A stretch of 64,000 nucleotides of DNA from contig NZ_SMCO01000016.1 in NCBI RefSeq assembly GCF_004346685.1, positions 1 through 64,000 on the forward strand, in the 5' to 3' direction. The translations under genes were made by a program, and so were the position numbers. The notes under the pieces were generated by a model, which was given only the letters and a program-made list of their open reading frames with translations, was not told the DNA's origin and did no database searches. Shown here piece by piece: positions 50,595 to 60,467 of the stretch (position 1 is its first letter; every line of letters starts with the position of its first letter). This DNA comes from Sulfurirhabdus autotrophica (GTDB lineage Bacteria; Pseudomonadota; Gammaproteobacteria; Burkholderiales; SMCO01).

Positions 50595-52526
50595 ATGAAA
50601 ATTTTCAACAAGCTTTTTGAACGTTCCCTGCTGCTGCGTCTTGGCATTGCCATGGCCGCGATTACGCTCCTTGGCGTCATTGGCATGGCCAGCTCCATCA
50701 TCATTGCCGGCATTACACAGGGCAGCGCCGAAACCATCAACGTAGCAGGCTCACTGCGGATGCAAAGCTACCGCATGTCTAGCCTGGTCTTGATTGCACA
50801 AAGAAACGATTCAGCAGAAAACTGGCGAAATGTCGAGAATGCCATCCAGCGCTTCGAAAGTACTTTGCAAAAACCAAAATTACGAATGATTTCAGTTTCA
50901 GAATCTCAGGATAATCTGTCTCCGAATGCCAGTTATCAAGACATTATGCTGGATTGGCAATCCAGCATAAAACCTCGGATACAAGCCTTCGCCCCCAACA
51001 GCCATTCAGTTACTTTCGCCGAAACTTCCAAGCGAGACACGGAGTTAGTCAATGAAATAAACGATTTCGTGGTAAAGATAGATAACTTGGTCCAGCAATT
51101 AACCCTGCAAGCCGAAAATCGTATCGTTATGTTAAGTACAATTCTCGGCATTTCCCTGTTTTCCACCTTGATAGTGGTGTTTGCCACCATGTACGTGATG
51201 TACACCGATGTATTCACCCCATTGCGCGATCTGCTCTCCTGTGCGGAACATGCCGGTAAAGGGGATCTCAGTGTCCGGTCCCAACATACGGGTGAAGACG
51301 AACTGGGTCGACTGGGTGAAGCATTTAATGCCATGGCTGAAGATTTATCCAAAATGTACCAGAACCTCGAATCCAGAGTCGCTGAAAAAACAGCTGATCT
51401 GGAGCGCAGTAATCGCTCTCTGGAACTGCTCTATCATTCCATTTCAAGACTCTACGATGCGCCCATTGCAAAAGACTCTTATGTCGCCTTGCTCAATGAC
51501 ATTGAACATTTACTGGGTGTCGGTCATGGCATTACCTGCCTGATCGAGAACGAAAATGACCAGGCTGCCGTATTGGCTTCGACACTTGAACCAGGCAAAG
51601 GCAATATCAACATTTGCACACTGACAAATTGCGCCAAATGTTTGGAGACGACCATGCTGCATGTTCGACACTTGGGTGAGCACCAGGAAAGGCAGATCTT
51701 GGCTATTCCTTTGCATGACCTGGAGAAACAATATGGCATCATGCAGCTTGAAATACCCAATAACAAACCGCTTGAGCCATGGCAAACCACCTTGCTGGAA
51801 GCATTGAGTCGACACATAGGCATTGCAATTGGTACCGGTAAACGATCAGAGCAAAACCGTCGCTTATCTTTACTTGAAGAACGTGGATCTATCGCTCGTG
51901 AATTGCACGATTCACTGGCCCAATCCCTGTCTTACATGAAAATTCAGGTCAGCCGTCTGCAAACCATCATGTCAAAACACAATGGTGCAGAAGACGCAAA
52001 TCAAGTACTCAGCGAATTACGCGAAGGCTTGAACAGTGCCTACCGGGAGTTACGAGAATTGCTCACCACTTTCCGCTTAAAAATCGAAGGGGATGGATTG
52101 ATCCCCACGCTTGAAAAAACCACCCTGGAATTTACTAAACGTGCAGGCATTCCTATTCAGTTTGATGCTTCCCTCAATGGTTGGCATTTATCCGCCAATG
52201 AAGAAATTCACATCATGCAAATCGTGCGTGAAGCGCTCGCGAATATCACCCACCATGCCAAGGCACAGCACGCCTGGGTTAGCATCACCCATATCGCAGA
52301 CAACACGATTTCAGTTAACATTGAAGATGATGGGGTGGGAATTTCCACCAAACGCGCTGATACGCATCACTACGGTACGTCCATCATGCAAGAACGCGCG
52401 CGCAGCTTAGGCGGCACTTTGAAGATAGACCAGCGGGAAGGAGGTGGAACGCATGTCAATTTAAGCTTTCGTTCCGGTAACCGATTTATCCCCATCCAAC
52501 CACTTCAGGACAACCTTGCGACATGA
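50595..52526 (+). CDS. narX: NarX nitrate/nitrite sensor kinase
   Basis: This 643-residue kinase has two membrane helices (about 15-38 and 185-205), with the nitrate-binding P-box (ETINVAGSLRMQSYRM) just after the first. A HAMP domain (LRDLLSCAEHAGKGDL) follows, then a central region with Cys clusters (CTLTNCAKC), and a HisKA_3/GHKL core with the phospho-His in IARELHDSLAQSLSYMK. The ATG at 50595 is chosen because the protein then begins MKIFNKLFERSLLLRL, right before helix 1. A longer frame begins at 50427 but would run through the NarL site. It overlaps narL by ATGA. Confidence 0.92.
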   Translation: MKIFNKLFERSLLLRLGIAMAAITLLGVIGMASSIIIAGITQGSAETINVAGSLRMQSYRMSSLVLIAQRNDSAENWRNVENAIQRFESTLQKPKLRMISVSESQDNLSPNASYQDIMLDWQSSIKPRIQAFAPNSHSVTFAETSKRDTELVNEINDFVVKIDNLVQQLTLQAENRIVMLSTILGISLFSTLIVVFATMYVMYTDVFTPLRDLLSCAEHAGKGDLSVRSQHTGEDELGRLGEAFNAMAEDLSKMYQNLESRVAEKTADLERSNRSLELLYHSISRLYDAPIAKDSYVALLNDIEHLLGVGHGITCLIENENDQAAVLASTLEPGKGNINICTLTNCAKCLETTMLHVRHLGEHQERQILAIPLHDLEKQYGIMQLEIPNNKPLEPWQTTLLEALSRHIGIAIGTGKRSEQNRRLSLLEERGSIARELHDSLAQSLSYMKIQVSRLQTIMSKHNGAEDANQVLSELREGLNSAYRELRELLTTFRLKIEGDGLIPTLEKTTLEFTKRAGIPIQFDASLNGWHLSANEEIHIMQIVREALANITHHAKAQHAWVSITHIADNTISVNIEDDGVGISTKRADTHHYGTSIMQERARSLGGTLKIDQREGGGTHVNLSFRSGNRFIPIQPLQDNLAT

Positions 52527-53176
52527 ATCAGGTAATACATCAAACCATATTGATCATTGACGACCATCCCTTGTTTCGCAAAGGGGTCATCCAGTTAATT
52601 CAAACAGCGGAAGAATTTACCATCGTCGGAGAAGGTTCCAGCGGCGAGGAAGGCATCGAACTTGCCTATGACAAACAGCCTGACATGATCCTGCTGGATC
52701 TCAATATGAAAGATATGTCGGGCATAGATGTACTGAAAATATTGAAGGCAGCAGGTATTGAATCACGCATTATCATGCTGACCGTTTCCGACAGCGCCGA
52801 CGATCTCATTGATGCCCTGCGTGCTGGTGCAGATGGCTATTTGCTAAAAGACATGGAACCGGAAGACTTACTCGCCAGCATTCGTTCCGCAGGTCAGGGT
52901 CAAATGGCGTTAAGTAATAGCCTGACGGGGTTGCTCGCCCACGCCCTGAAGGCAGAGAGCCGTCCCAAAAGCACTGATGAGGCAGGCTTAACCGACCAGG
53001 AAGGTAAAATACTGGATCATATCGCCACAGGAAAAAGCAACAAACTGATTGCCCGTGAACTCAATATTACCGAAGGTACGGTTAAAGTCCACGTAAAACA
53101 TTTGTTAAAGAAACTGAATCTTAAATCACGCGTTGAAGCGGCCGTCTGGGCAGTGGAAAAAGTTAGAAGAGCTTAA
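52523..53176 (+). CDS. narL: NarL response regulator
   Basis: This 217-residue LuxR-type response regulator pairs with NarX. The receiver domain shows ILIIDDHPLFRKGVIQL and the phospho-Asp in ILLDLNMKDM. The C-terminal HTH reads GKSNKLIARELNITEGTVKVHVKHLLKKL. It should bind heptamer pairs such as the site at 50446-50461 and activate the nar genes in response to nitrate. It is translationally coupled to narX. Confidence 0.93.
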   Translation: MNQVIHQTILIIDDHPLFRKGVIQLIQTAEEFTIVGEGSSGEEGIELAYDKQPDMILLDLNMKDMSGIDVLKILKAAGIESRIIMLTVSDSADDLIDALRAGADGYLLKDMEPEDLLASIRSAGQGQMALSNSLTGLLAHALKAESRPKSTDEAGLTDQEGKILDHIATGKSNKLIARELNITEGTVKVHVKHLLKKLNLKSRVEAAVWAVEKVRRA

Positions 53177-53378
53177 AGCAAGCATCACTTTGCAACCGGA
53201 TTCCAACTATCTATTTGCACATGTAAATTAATTGCAACGCCCATTATTCTTGAAAAGCTTTCATATTTTCCAGACACATCTATCATGAATGATCTAGCTT
53301 AGAATCAATATGAAGCTGTATTTCCTTGCCAATCCAATCTTCCTGATACAAATCAGGCTTTATTCTGGAAGGTGATAC
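53177..53378. other. Non-coding region after narL, with a small dyad
   Basis: No gene is seen. CTGAT-ACAA-ATCAG (53343-53356) is a dyad that could be a weak FNR/Dnr site (both outer bases differ) or a hairpin at the end of the narXL transcript; no T-run follows directly. Confidence 0.3.
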
Positions 53379-53405
53379 TAAAGTTTTAAGCCCAGATTCC
53401 GATAT
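53379..53405 (+). promoter_or_regulatory. Sigma-28 (FliA) promoter of the chemotaxis operon
   Basis: TAAAGTTT (53379-53386) matches the FliA -35 element in all 8 positions. After an 11-base spacer, TCCGATAT (53398-53405) matches GCCGATAA in 6 of 8. The spacing is that of the consensus. It lies about 150 bases upstream of the first chemotaxis gene, so the operon is probably in the late flagellar/chemotaxis class. Confidence 0.75.
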
Positions 53406-53557
53406 AAACAGATGCGAGCACAATTTAACGATGCTACAAATATTGCCATCGTAAAAAAAACTTAACTTTTTGCAGAGCGGCTCTTGCGAACGGATTAACC
53501 ATAGTTAAATCTGCAAATCCTAATACAAACTGGTGCACCATTAAGGCTATCAATCAA

Positions 53558-54364
53558 TTGGTTAGTTTTCAAAAGAACAAAACCATCATCACAACGACAC
53601 TGCAAGTCCTGTTGCTTATTACAGTCATTGCCGGCATCAAAATGGTGTCCACCTCAAACTGGCAGTTTGCACCGGAAGATTACATCCTGCTGCTGTTTTT
53701 CATTGCTGGATGGATGCTGATTATTAGACGCGCCCTTACCTTCAAAACACAAAATTACACAGACTGGCAAAAAACCAGCGCAGAATTTGAGCAGCTAACC
53801 CAGAAAACCCAAGGGCTCTTTAATGATATGGCGCGTGAATTCAATGCTCAGTTTAACGAGGCCAAACATGAGCTGACCCAACTCAGAGTCCTTCTGGAAG
53901 ATGCTATTCACAAATTACTCACCAGCTTTACTGCTATAGAAAATCAGACGCGGCAGCAGCACGCTATTTACTTGAAGCTAACAGAGAACATCAGCCATGA
54001 AAAGCTGATTGAAACTGAAAGCAGTGCCAACAATGATGCTCTCGTCGCGCAAATCGGAACATTATCAGAGCAAACCGGACAAAATGTACGTACCACCATT
54101 ACCTCATTACAGTTTCAGGATCTGGCAGCACAAATTATTGCCCACGTAAGCAATCGGTTAGACTCCCTCGAAAGCATCATGAAAAACATTTCAAATGTTC
54201 ACATGACACTCAACCAACATGATTCGGATAACTTAAGCAACTTGATTCAGAATCTGAATCACTTCAAGAAAGCGATCAACGAAGCCTCAGAACTGATCAG
54301 CAAAGCAAAATACAATCCGGTCTCTCAAACTCATATGGGCGCAGGTGACATTGATTTGTTTTAA
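53558..54364 (+). CDS. Membrane-anchored CheZ-like protein
   Basis: This 268-residue protein has two N-terminal membrane helices (about 9-28 and 40-58) and a long helical coiled-coil region. Near residue 187 it contains SLQFQDLAAQIIAHVSNRLD, close to the CheZ catalytic stretch DFQDLTGQVIKRV, including the Asp and Gln that CheZ uses to remove phosphate from CheY. It is not a canonical CheZ: it is membrane-anchored and has no clear C-terminal CheY-binding tail. It starts at TTG 53558 behind TAAGG and is followed by cheY after 69 bases. No other CheY phosphatase is in the operon. A plain signalling coiled coil is the alternative. Confidence 0.55.
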   Translation: MVSFQKNKTIITTTLQVLLLITVIAGIKMVSTSNWQFAPEDYILLLFFIAGWMLIIRRALTFKTQNYTDWQKTSAEFEQLTQKTQGLFNDMAREFNAQFNEAKHELTQLRVLLEDAIHKLLTSFTAIENQTRQQHAIYLKLTENISHEKLIETESSANNDALVAQIGTLSEQTGQNVRTTITSLQFQDLAAQIIAHVSNRLDSLESIMKNISNVHMTLNQHDSDNLSNLIQNLNHFKKAINEASELISKAKYNPVSQTHMGAGDIDLF

Positions 54365-54433
54365 CCGTTTTATATTATAGAACTTTTAACTTAACGCACG
54401 CTAACGCCAATAAAAGGCACAGGGACTAACACA

Positions 54434-54799
54434 ATGGCAAAAACGATTCTTGCAGTTGACGATTCAGTATCCATTCGTCAAATGGTTGCTTATACGTTAA
54501 AAGGAGCTGGTTACAATGTCGTAGAGGCAGTCGACGGACAAGATGGGCTGGACAAAGCCAAGTCACAAACCATCAACCTGGTGCTCACAGACCAGAATAT
54601 GCCAATAATGGATGGACTTACGCTCATCAAAACCTTGCGCACATTACCAGAATACAAAACCACCCCCATTCTGATGCTGACCACAGAAGCAGGTGAAGCC
54701 ATGAAAAGCCAGGGCAAAGCTGCTGGTGCAACCGGATGGATGGTAAAACCCTTCGATCCGGAAAAACTGATTGAAGTTGTCAAAAAAGTCATCGGTTAA
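54434..54799 (+). CDS. cheY: CheY chemotaxis response regulator
   Basis: CheY carries the phosphoryl group from CheA to the flagellar motor. This 121-residue single receiver has the acidic pocket D9, D10, phospho-Asp D53 (VLTDQNMPIMDG), a switch Thr in MLTTEAGE, and the Lys in MVKPFDP. Its length is that of a stand-alone CheY. It sits between the CheZ-like gene and cheA. Confidence 0.92.
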   Translation: MAKTILAVDDSVSIRQMVAYTLKGAGYNVVEAVDGQDGLDKAKSQTINLVLTDQNMPIMDGLTLIKTLRTLPEYKTTPILMLTTEAGEAMKSQGKAAGATGWMVKPFDPEKLIEVVKKVIG

Positions 54800-54889
54800 A
54801 TTCACCCGACGATAAGGATGATACCGGTTTGCAAAAACGCATCACACCACTGATACCCTGCACGAAAATGCTGGGATTAAAGGCATGAA

Positions 54890-57028
54890 ATGACCATTGA
54901 TATGAGTCAATTTTATCAGGTGTTCTTCGAAGAAACCGCAGAACACCTGAAAACCATGGAAAGCCTGCTGGTTGATATCGATGTTGCTGCGCCCAGTCTG
55001 GATGACCTGAACGCGATTTTTCGTGCTGCCCATTCCATCAAGGGCGGAGCAGCCACCTTCGGCTTCAACGACATGACCGAAGTAACGCATATTCTGGAAT
55101 CGCTGCTGGACAGGCTGCGTAAGGAAGAACTGCCGCTACGCACAGAAATGATAGACGAATTTCTAAAAGCTGGCGATATACTCAAAGCGCAACTGAATGC
55201 CCATCAGAATGGTGGCACAGTAGAACAGTCCGTGATCTCCGAAGTGTGTCGAAAGCTGGATGCCCTCGCAAAAAAAACGGCTGAACAGGTTGCCATTGAA
55301 ACACCTGTAAATACCTCTTCTGCAACCGACACAGCGCCCACAAAAAAACATTACCATATCGAGTTTACCGTTGAACCCGAGATCAATCTGGACAATCTTT
55401 TTGCTGAGCTTTCCGGTTTAGGCAACCTGAAAATCATCCAGAATGGCGCTGCCTTATCCCCATCCTTGTGGCAAATCGAACTGTCCACCTACGCCGACTC
55501 AGCCGAATTGCTTGATACCATCGCTTACTTTACCAAGCCCGATCAGGTTGATATTCAGCTACAACCTCAAAGCAGCGAGGATGAAAGTTACGGTTTCTTC
55601 ACTTACAGCGAAACAGCGGATTCAGACCCCGGTTATGGTTTTTTCACGCATATTGAAACGCCGCAGGATACTCCCGCTGAAAATACCAGCTACGGTTTTT
55701 TTACTGAAATTACCCCTGCCCAGGTCACACCTGATGAAGATGCCGGTTATGGATTTTTTACTGATATTGAGGAAATAAAAGCACAGCCTGCACAAACGCC
55801 CCCTCCAACAACAACTGCCTCGCAAGTGCAAACTACACCTGCAGCCACCCCAACTGCTGATACGTCTATCCGGGTCAACATAGACAAAGTTGACCAACTC
55901 ATCAACCTGGTTGGTGAGCTGGTCATTACCCAAGCCATGCTGGCTCAAGCAGCTTCTACTGTCGATCCTGTCATTTACGAAAATCTCATGACCGGCATGG
56001 CACAACTGGAACGCAACACCCGTGATCTGCAAGAGTCCGTCATGTCGATTCGCATGCTGCCGATCAACTTCGTTTTCAGCCGTTTCCCCAGGCTGGTTCG
56101 GGATTTAGCCTCCAAACTCAACAAGCAGATTGAACTGAAAACCATCGGCGAAGATACAGAACTGGACAAGGTGCTAATAGAGAAACTCGCCGACCCCCTC
56201 ACCCATTTAGTCCGTAACAGTCTGGATCATGGAATTGAATTACCTGAAAAACGCATCGCAGCGGGTAAAGACCCCAAGGGCACCATCACCTTGCGCGCTT
56301 TCCACCAGGGTGGCAGCATCATCATCGAAGTCAGCGACGATGGTAGCGGCTTGCATCGCGACAAAATACTGGATAAAGCCAAAGAACGGGGTTTATCTGT
56401 AACAGACAACATGCCTGACCAGGATGTCTGGCAATTGATTTTTGCACCCGGATTTTCCACAGCCGAAGAGGTCACGGATGTTTCTGGACGTGGCGTGGGC
56501 ATGGATGTTGTGAAACGCAATATCCAGGAAATGGGCGGACGTGTTGAAATCCAGTCAGAAGCAGGCTGGGGCTCTAAAATCACCATTCGTCTACCTCTTA
56601 CACTGGCGATACTGGACGGCATGTCCATTGGCGTGGGCAAAGAAGTATTTATTATCCCTCTCGCCTTTATATCAGAGTCCTTGCAGCCTGCTCCAGCCGA
56701 CATCAAAACCGTCACGGGCGAGGGTCAGGTTGTACAGGTACGTGGCGAATATCTGCCCCTGATTGCACTGCACAAACTGTTTAACATGCGGCCTAAAGTA
56801 ACCGAACCGAGTCAGGGCATTCTGGTGCTGCTGGAGGCAGAAGGCAAGAGAGTCGCACTATTTGTAGACGAACTTCTGGGCCAGCATCAGGTAGTGATTA
56901 AAAGTCTGGAGACCAATTTCCGCAAGGTTCCGCACGTTTCAGGCGCTACCATCATGGGGGATGGCCGTGTAGCGGTCATACTGGATGTCGCTTCGCTGGT
57001 TACAACCAGTACACAGAATAAAGATTAA
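54890..57028 (+). CDS. cheA: CheA histidine kinase with a YGFFT repeat linker
   Basis: CheA is the kinase of the chemotaxis array. This 712-residue protein has an Hpt domain with phospho-His48 ([15 protein letters not shown]), a P2-like domain (about 153-225), and a linker with four copies of YGFFT (Y234, Y249, Y268, Y287) in 15-19-residue periods. Dimerisation (about 326-390), ATPase ([27 protein letters not shown]) and CheW-like domains follow. A ribosome site is not obvious before the ATG at 54890. Catalytic residues are intact. It is followed after 11 bases by cheW. Confidence 0.95.
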   Translation: MTIDMSQFYQVFFEETAEHLKTMESLLVDIDVAAPSLDDLNAIFRAAHSIKGGAATFGFNDMTEVTHILESLLDRLRKEELPLRTEMIDEFLKAGDILKAQLNAHQNGGTVEQSVISEVCRKLDALAKKTAEQVAIETPVNTSSATDTAPTKKHYHIEFTVEPEINLDNLFAELSGLGNLKIIQNGAALSPSLWQIELSTYADSAELLDTIAYFTKPDQVDIQLQPQSSEDESYGFFTYSETADSDPGYGFFTHIETPQDTPAENTSYGFFTEITPAQVTPDEDAGYGFFTDIEEIKAQPAQTPPPTTTASQVQTTPAATPTADTSIRVNIDKVDQLINLVGELVITQAMLAQAASTVDPVIYENLMTGMAQLERNTRDLQESVMSIRMLPINFVFSRFPRLVRDLASKLNKQIELKTIGEDTELDKVLIEKLADPLTHLVRNSLDHGIELPEKRIAAGKDPKGTITLRAFHQGGSIIIEVSDDGSGLHRDKILDKAKERGLSVTDNMPDQDVWQLIFAPGFSTAEEVTDVSGRGVGMDVVKRNIQEMGGRVEIQSEAGWGSKITIRLPLTLAILDGMSIGVGKEVFIIPLAFISESLQPAPADIKTVTGEGQVVQVRGEYLPLIALHKLFNMRPKVTEPSQGILVLLEAEGKRVALFVDELLGQHQVVIKSLETNFRKVPHVSGATIMGDGRVAVILDVASLVTTSTQNKD
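55586..55765 (+). repeat. Four-copy YGFFT-coding repeat in cheA
   Basis: The region encodes four copies of a Tyr-Gly-Phe-Phe-Thr core, with Ser/Glu/Pro-rich spacers of about 10-14 residues, between the P2-like domain and the dimerisation domain. Copies are diverged at DNA level. Function is unknown. Confidence 0.75.
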
Positions 57029-57039
57029 GGAGACAGACC

Positions 57040-57534
57040 ATGCAGACATCACAAGAAACCAGAGTTGATGCCAGCACAGGCAACACCAACGAGTTTCTGA
57101 CCTTTACTTTGGGCAAGGAAGAATATGGCATTGATATTCTCAAGGTACAGGAAATTCGTGGCTATGATGCAGTCACCCATATTGCTAATACCCCGGAATT
57201 TATCAAGGGCATAATTAACTTGCGCGGCATTATTGTCCCTATAGTGGATATGCGCATCAAGTTCAAACTAGGCACACCCGTATATGACCAGTTTACGGTT
57301 GTCATTATTCTGAATGTTGCCAACCGCGTTGTTGGCATGGTGGTCGATGGTGTTTCAGATGTGATTACACTTCCCGCATCACAAATTCAGCCCCCACCGG
57401 AATTCGGAGCCGCCATGGATACCCAGTACATAGTGGGGTTAGGCACATTTGAAGAACGCATGATCATACTGGTGGATATTGAACGGCTCATGACCAGTAG
57501 AGAGATGGAACTGGTAGACAACGTTGCAATCTGA
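57040..57534 (+). CDS. cheW: CheW coupling protein
   Basis: This 164-residue CheW links receptors to CheA. It has the two-barrel fold pattern ([23 protein letters not shown], then [18 protein letters not shown], and [13 protein letters not shown] near 105). The ribosome site AAGGAGA at about 57027-57033 precedes the ATG at 57040. It lies between cheA and the receptor gene. Confidence 0.95.
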   Translation: MQTSQETRVDASTGNTNEFLTFTLGKEEYGIDILKVQEIRGYDAVTHIANTPEFIKGIINLRGIIVPIVDMRIKFKLGTPVYDQFTVVIILNVANRVVGMVVDGVSDVITLPASQIQPPPEFGAAMDTQYIVGLGTFEERMIILVDIERLMTSREMELVDNVAI

Positions 57535-57576
57535 TCGCCAAAAATTAAAATTTAACCTGTTAAAGGGAACCACAAA

Positions 57577-60396
57577 ATGCGCATGAACATGCCTGTGACC
57601 AACAACGAATACGTGCTGACAGAAAACGATTCCGTTGTTTCAAAAACTGACCTGAAAGGCGTTATTACCTATATCAACCAGGATTTTCTGCGGGTAAGCG
57701 GATTTACCTCGCAAGAATTGATAGGGCAACCTCACAATGTTGTGCGGCACCCGGACATGCCATCAGAAGTGTTCGCCGATTTGTATGCCACTCTGAAATC
57801 CGGCAAGCCCTGGACCGGCATGGTCAAAAATCGCTGCAAGAATGGTGATTTTTATTGGGTGCTGGCCAATGCTACGCCAATCCGGGAAGGCAACCAGGTC
57901 ATAGGTTATATGTCCGTGCGTAGCAAGCCCAGCCGCAACCAGATTGAAGAAGCATCCCGAGACTATCAGTTATTCCGGGATGGCAAAGCCGGCAGCATGA
58001 AAATTCAGGAAGGAAAAGTCATCAAACCCAGCATCGCCGCGAGACTCAATCTTTTCAGGAATAAAACCATTAAATCCCGTCTGATATTAGTCATGGGGTT
58101 ATTATCAGCCCTGCTGATCCTGATTGGCGTCATGGGAATGATGGGCATGAGCACGGCAAACCATCGCCTGCAATCAGTCTACGAAAACAATGTGATCCCC
58201 ATCGGACAACTGGACACCGTTATTCGTAGGATGAACCGCAATCAGATTAATATCTTGCAATCCCTCGCCAATCCGGAACCGGCCTCAATAACCAAATATA
58301 CAGATGAAATTTATCAGAATAAGGAAGTGATAACTAAGGCATGGGATGGCTATATGGAAACCACCCTCACGCCTCAAGAAAAACAACTGGCGGAAAAATT
58401 TATAGTTGATCGCACGAAGTTCCTCAAGGAAGGATTAGATCCAGCAGTTACGGCTTTGCGTGCCGGCAAACTCAATGAAGCGAAACAAATCTTTGAGGAA
58501 ATAGCGTTACCGGATTTTGCGCCTGTTCGAGAAGGTGCAGACGCCCTGATCAAACTTCAGCTCGATATTTCCAAGGAAGAAAATGACATTTCTAAGCAGC
58601 GCTATACTACTACACGCAATATCGCCATCTCACTCATTACGGCAGGGCTGATCATTGCACTATGGATTAGCTTCTTCCTGATCCGCGCCATCGTGAAACC
58701 ATTGGAAGAAACAATCAGTTACTTTAACAAAATCTCTGAAGGCAACTACAACAATAAAATTGAAGTTACCAATAATGATGAAATTGGCAAGGTACTGAAT
58801 GCTCTGCGTTCCATGCAGATCAAGCTGGGATTTGATGTTGCCGAATCAAAACGCGTCGCTAACGAATCCCTGCGCATCCAGACAGCATTGGACAATGTGA
58901 CTACCAGCGTGATGATTGCCGACAATGAGCGCAACATTATTTACATGAACCGCTCTGTTCAAAACATGTTCCGTACTGCCGAACAGGATATTCGCAAAGA
59001 CCTGCCGAATTTCAGCCTCGCTGGTCTGAAGGGTGGCAACATTGACGGCTTTCACAAGAATCCGGAACATCAGAAACAACTATTGGCAACTTTCACTTCT
59101 ACCTACCGCGCTACCATCTTGATGGGGGGGCGCACATTCGCCCTCACCGCCAACCCGGTAATGAATGATCGGGGCGAACGCCTTGGGGCTGTTGTGGAGT
59201 GGCATGACCGCACCGTTGAAGTAGCTACCGAACAGGAAGTGGCGAGAATTGTAGAGGGTGCGGTCATGGGTGACTTCAGCAATCGCATGGACATAACTGA
59301 CAAAACCGGCTTCTTCAAGCAGCTGGGTGAAGGTGTCAATCAGCTCATGCAAACCAGTGAAACAGGCCTCAACGAAGTAGTGCGCATGTTGGGCGCGCTT
59401 GCACAAGGCAATCTGACTGAAAAAATATCCAATGAATACTTCGGAACATTTGGCCAGCTCAAAGATGACTCCAATGCTACGGTAGAAAAACTCAAGGAAA
59501 TTGTTACCCTGATCAAAGAATCCACCGATGCCATTAACACAGCATCAAAAGAAATTGCAGCGGGAAATAGTGACCTGTCACAACGTACAGAACAGCAAGC
59601 CTCTTCTCTGGAAGAAACAGCTTCCAGCATGGAAGAATTAACATCCACTGTGAGACAGAATGCTGATAATGCCAAACAGGCAAACCAACTGGCCAACGGC
59701 GCATCTGAAATTGCTGTGCGAGGCGGTGCTGTCGTTAACCAGGTAGTTCAGACCATGAGTGCCATCAATGATAGCTCTCGCAAAATCGTAGACATCATTT
59801 CCGTCATTGATGGCATTGCCTTCCAGACCAACATTCTGGCGTTGAATGCTGCCGTTGAAGCAGCCCGTGCCGGAGAGCAAGGCCGCGGTTTTGCTGTGGT
59901 CGCTGGCGAGGTACGCAACCTGGCGCAGCGTTCCGCAGCGGCTGCAAAAGAAATCAAAGGCCTGATTGGTGATTCCGTAGACAAAGTGGAAGGGGGAACC
60001 AAACAGGTGGAAGAAGCGGGCCGCACGATGCAGGAGATTGTCACAGCGGTGAAACGCGTCACCGACATCATGGCTGAAATTTCTGCCGCTTCCATGGAGC
60101 AAAGCGCCGGCATTATGCAAGTCAATCAGGCTATCACACAGATGGATGAAGTGACTCAGCAAAACGCAGCACTGGTTGAAGAGGCTGCTGCTGCCGCAGA
60201 ATCGCTCGAGGAACAAGCGCAATCATTGGTTGATGCAGTCAGTGTCTTCAAACTGGAAGAATTCACAAGCTACCGGGGCGCACCCAAGCAACTCGCAGCC
60301 CCCAGGCACGCCCCCATTCAGCCCCCTGCCCGTTCAACCAGAAAACCTTCAGCAAAGTCTCTTCCCCCTGCCGAAGACGAGTGGGAAGAATTTTAA
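57577..60396 (+). CDS. Aer-type methyl-accepting chemotaxis receptor with CheR tether
   Basis: This 939-residue receptor begins with an Aer-like cytoplasmic PAS ([16 protein letters not shown]..., [27 protein letters not shown]). A membrane helix (about 168-190), a periplasmic four-helix sensor region, a second helix (about 347-368), and HAMP follow. After a second PAS (about 428-545) come more HAMP-like helices, then the MCP signalling hairpin with the conserved tip ([24 protein letters not shown]). It ends EWEEF, the xWxxF CheR-binding pentapeptide. The Aer-like PAS suggests redox or energy taxis with a flavin. It probably needs the CheR and CheD that follow. The ATG at 57577 has AAGGGA before it. 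Confidence 0.9.
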   Translation: MRMNMPVTNNEYVLTENDSVVSKTDLKGVITYINQDFLRVSGFTSQELIGQPHNVVRHPDMPSEVFADLYATLKSGKPWTGMVKNRCKNGDFYWVLANATPIREGNQVIGYMSVRSKPSRNQIEEASRDYQLFRDGKAGSMKIQEGKVIKPSIAARLNLFRNKTIKSRLILVMGLLSALLILIGVMGMMGMSTANHRLQSVYENNVIPIGQLDTVIRRMNRNQINILQSLANPEPASITKYTDEIYQNKEVITKAWDGYMETTLTPQEKQLAEKFIVDRTKFLKEGLDPAVTALRAGKLNEAKQIFEEIALPDFAPVREGADALIKLQLDISKEENDISKQRYTTTRNIAISLITAGLIIALWISFFLIRAIVKPLEETISYFNKISEGNYNNKIEVTNNDEIGKVLNALRSMQIKLGFDVAESKRVANESLRIQTALDNVTTSVMIADNERNIIYMNRSVQNMFRTAEQDIRKDLPNFSLAGLKGGNIDGFHKNPEHQKQLLATFTSTYRATILMGGRTFALTANPVMNDRGERLGAVVEWHDRTVEVATEQEVARIVEGAVMGDFSNRMDITDKTGFFKQLGEGVNQLMQTSETGLNEVVRMLGALAQGNLTEKISNEYFGTFGQLKDDSNATVEKLKEIVTLIKESTDAINTASKEIAAGNSDLSQRTEQQASSLEETASSMEELTSTVRQNADNAKQANQLANGASEIAVRGGAVVNQVVQTMSAINDSSRKIVDIISVIDGIAFQTNILALNAAVEAARAGEQGRGFAVVAGEVRNLAQRSAAAAKEIKGLIGDSVDKVEGGTKQVEEAGRTMQEIVTAVKRVTDIMAEISAASMEQSAGIMQVNQAITQMDEVTQQNAALVEEAAAAAESLEEQAQSLVDAVSVFKLEEFTSYRGAPKQLAAPRHAPIQPPARSTRKPSAKSLPPAEDEWEEF

Positions 60397-60401
60397 TGAA
60401 G

Positions 60402-60431
60402 GCCATACTCGATTCTCGAAACGAGTATGGC
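60402..60431. other. Perfect intercistronic hairpin between receptor and cheR
   Basis: GCCATACTCG (60402-60411) and CGAGTATGGC (60422-60431) are exact 10-base arms around a 10-base loop. No T-run follows, so it is not a typical terminator. It could protect or process the transcript or adjust cheR expression. Confidence 0.7.
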
Positions 60432-60467
60432 AACTTAAACAAACCGGCAATCCCAAGATAAATAACC

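Noticed and set aside
53343-53356. CTGAT-ACAA-ATCAG as an FNR/Dnr box for the chemotaxis operon
   Set aside because: Both outer bases differ from the consensus, and the sigma-28 promoter 25 bases downstream explains the operon. It may be a transcript-end hairpin of narXL.
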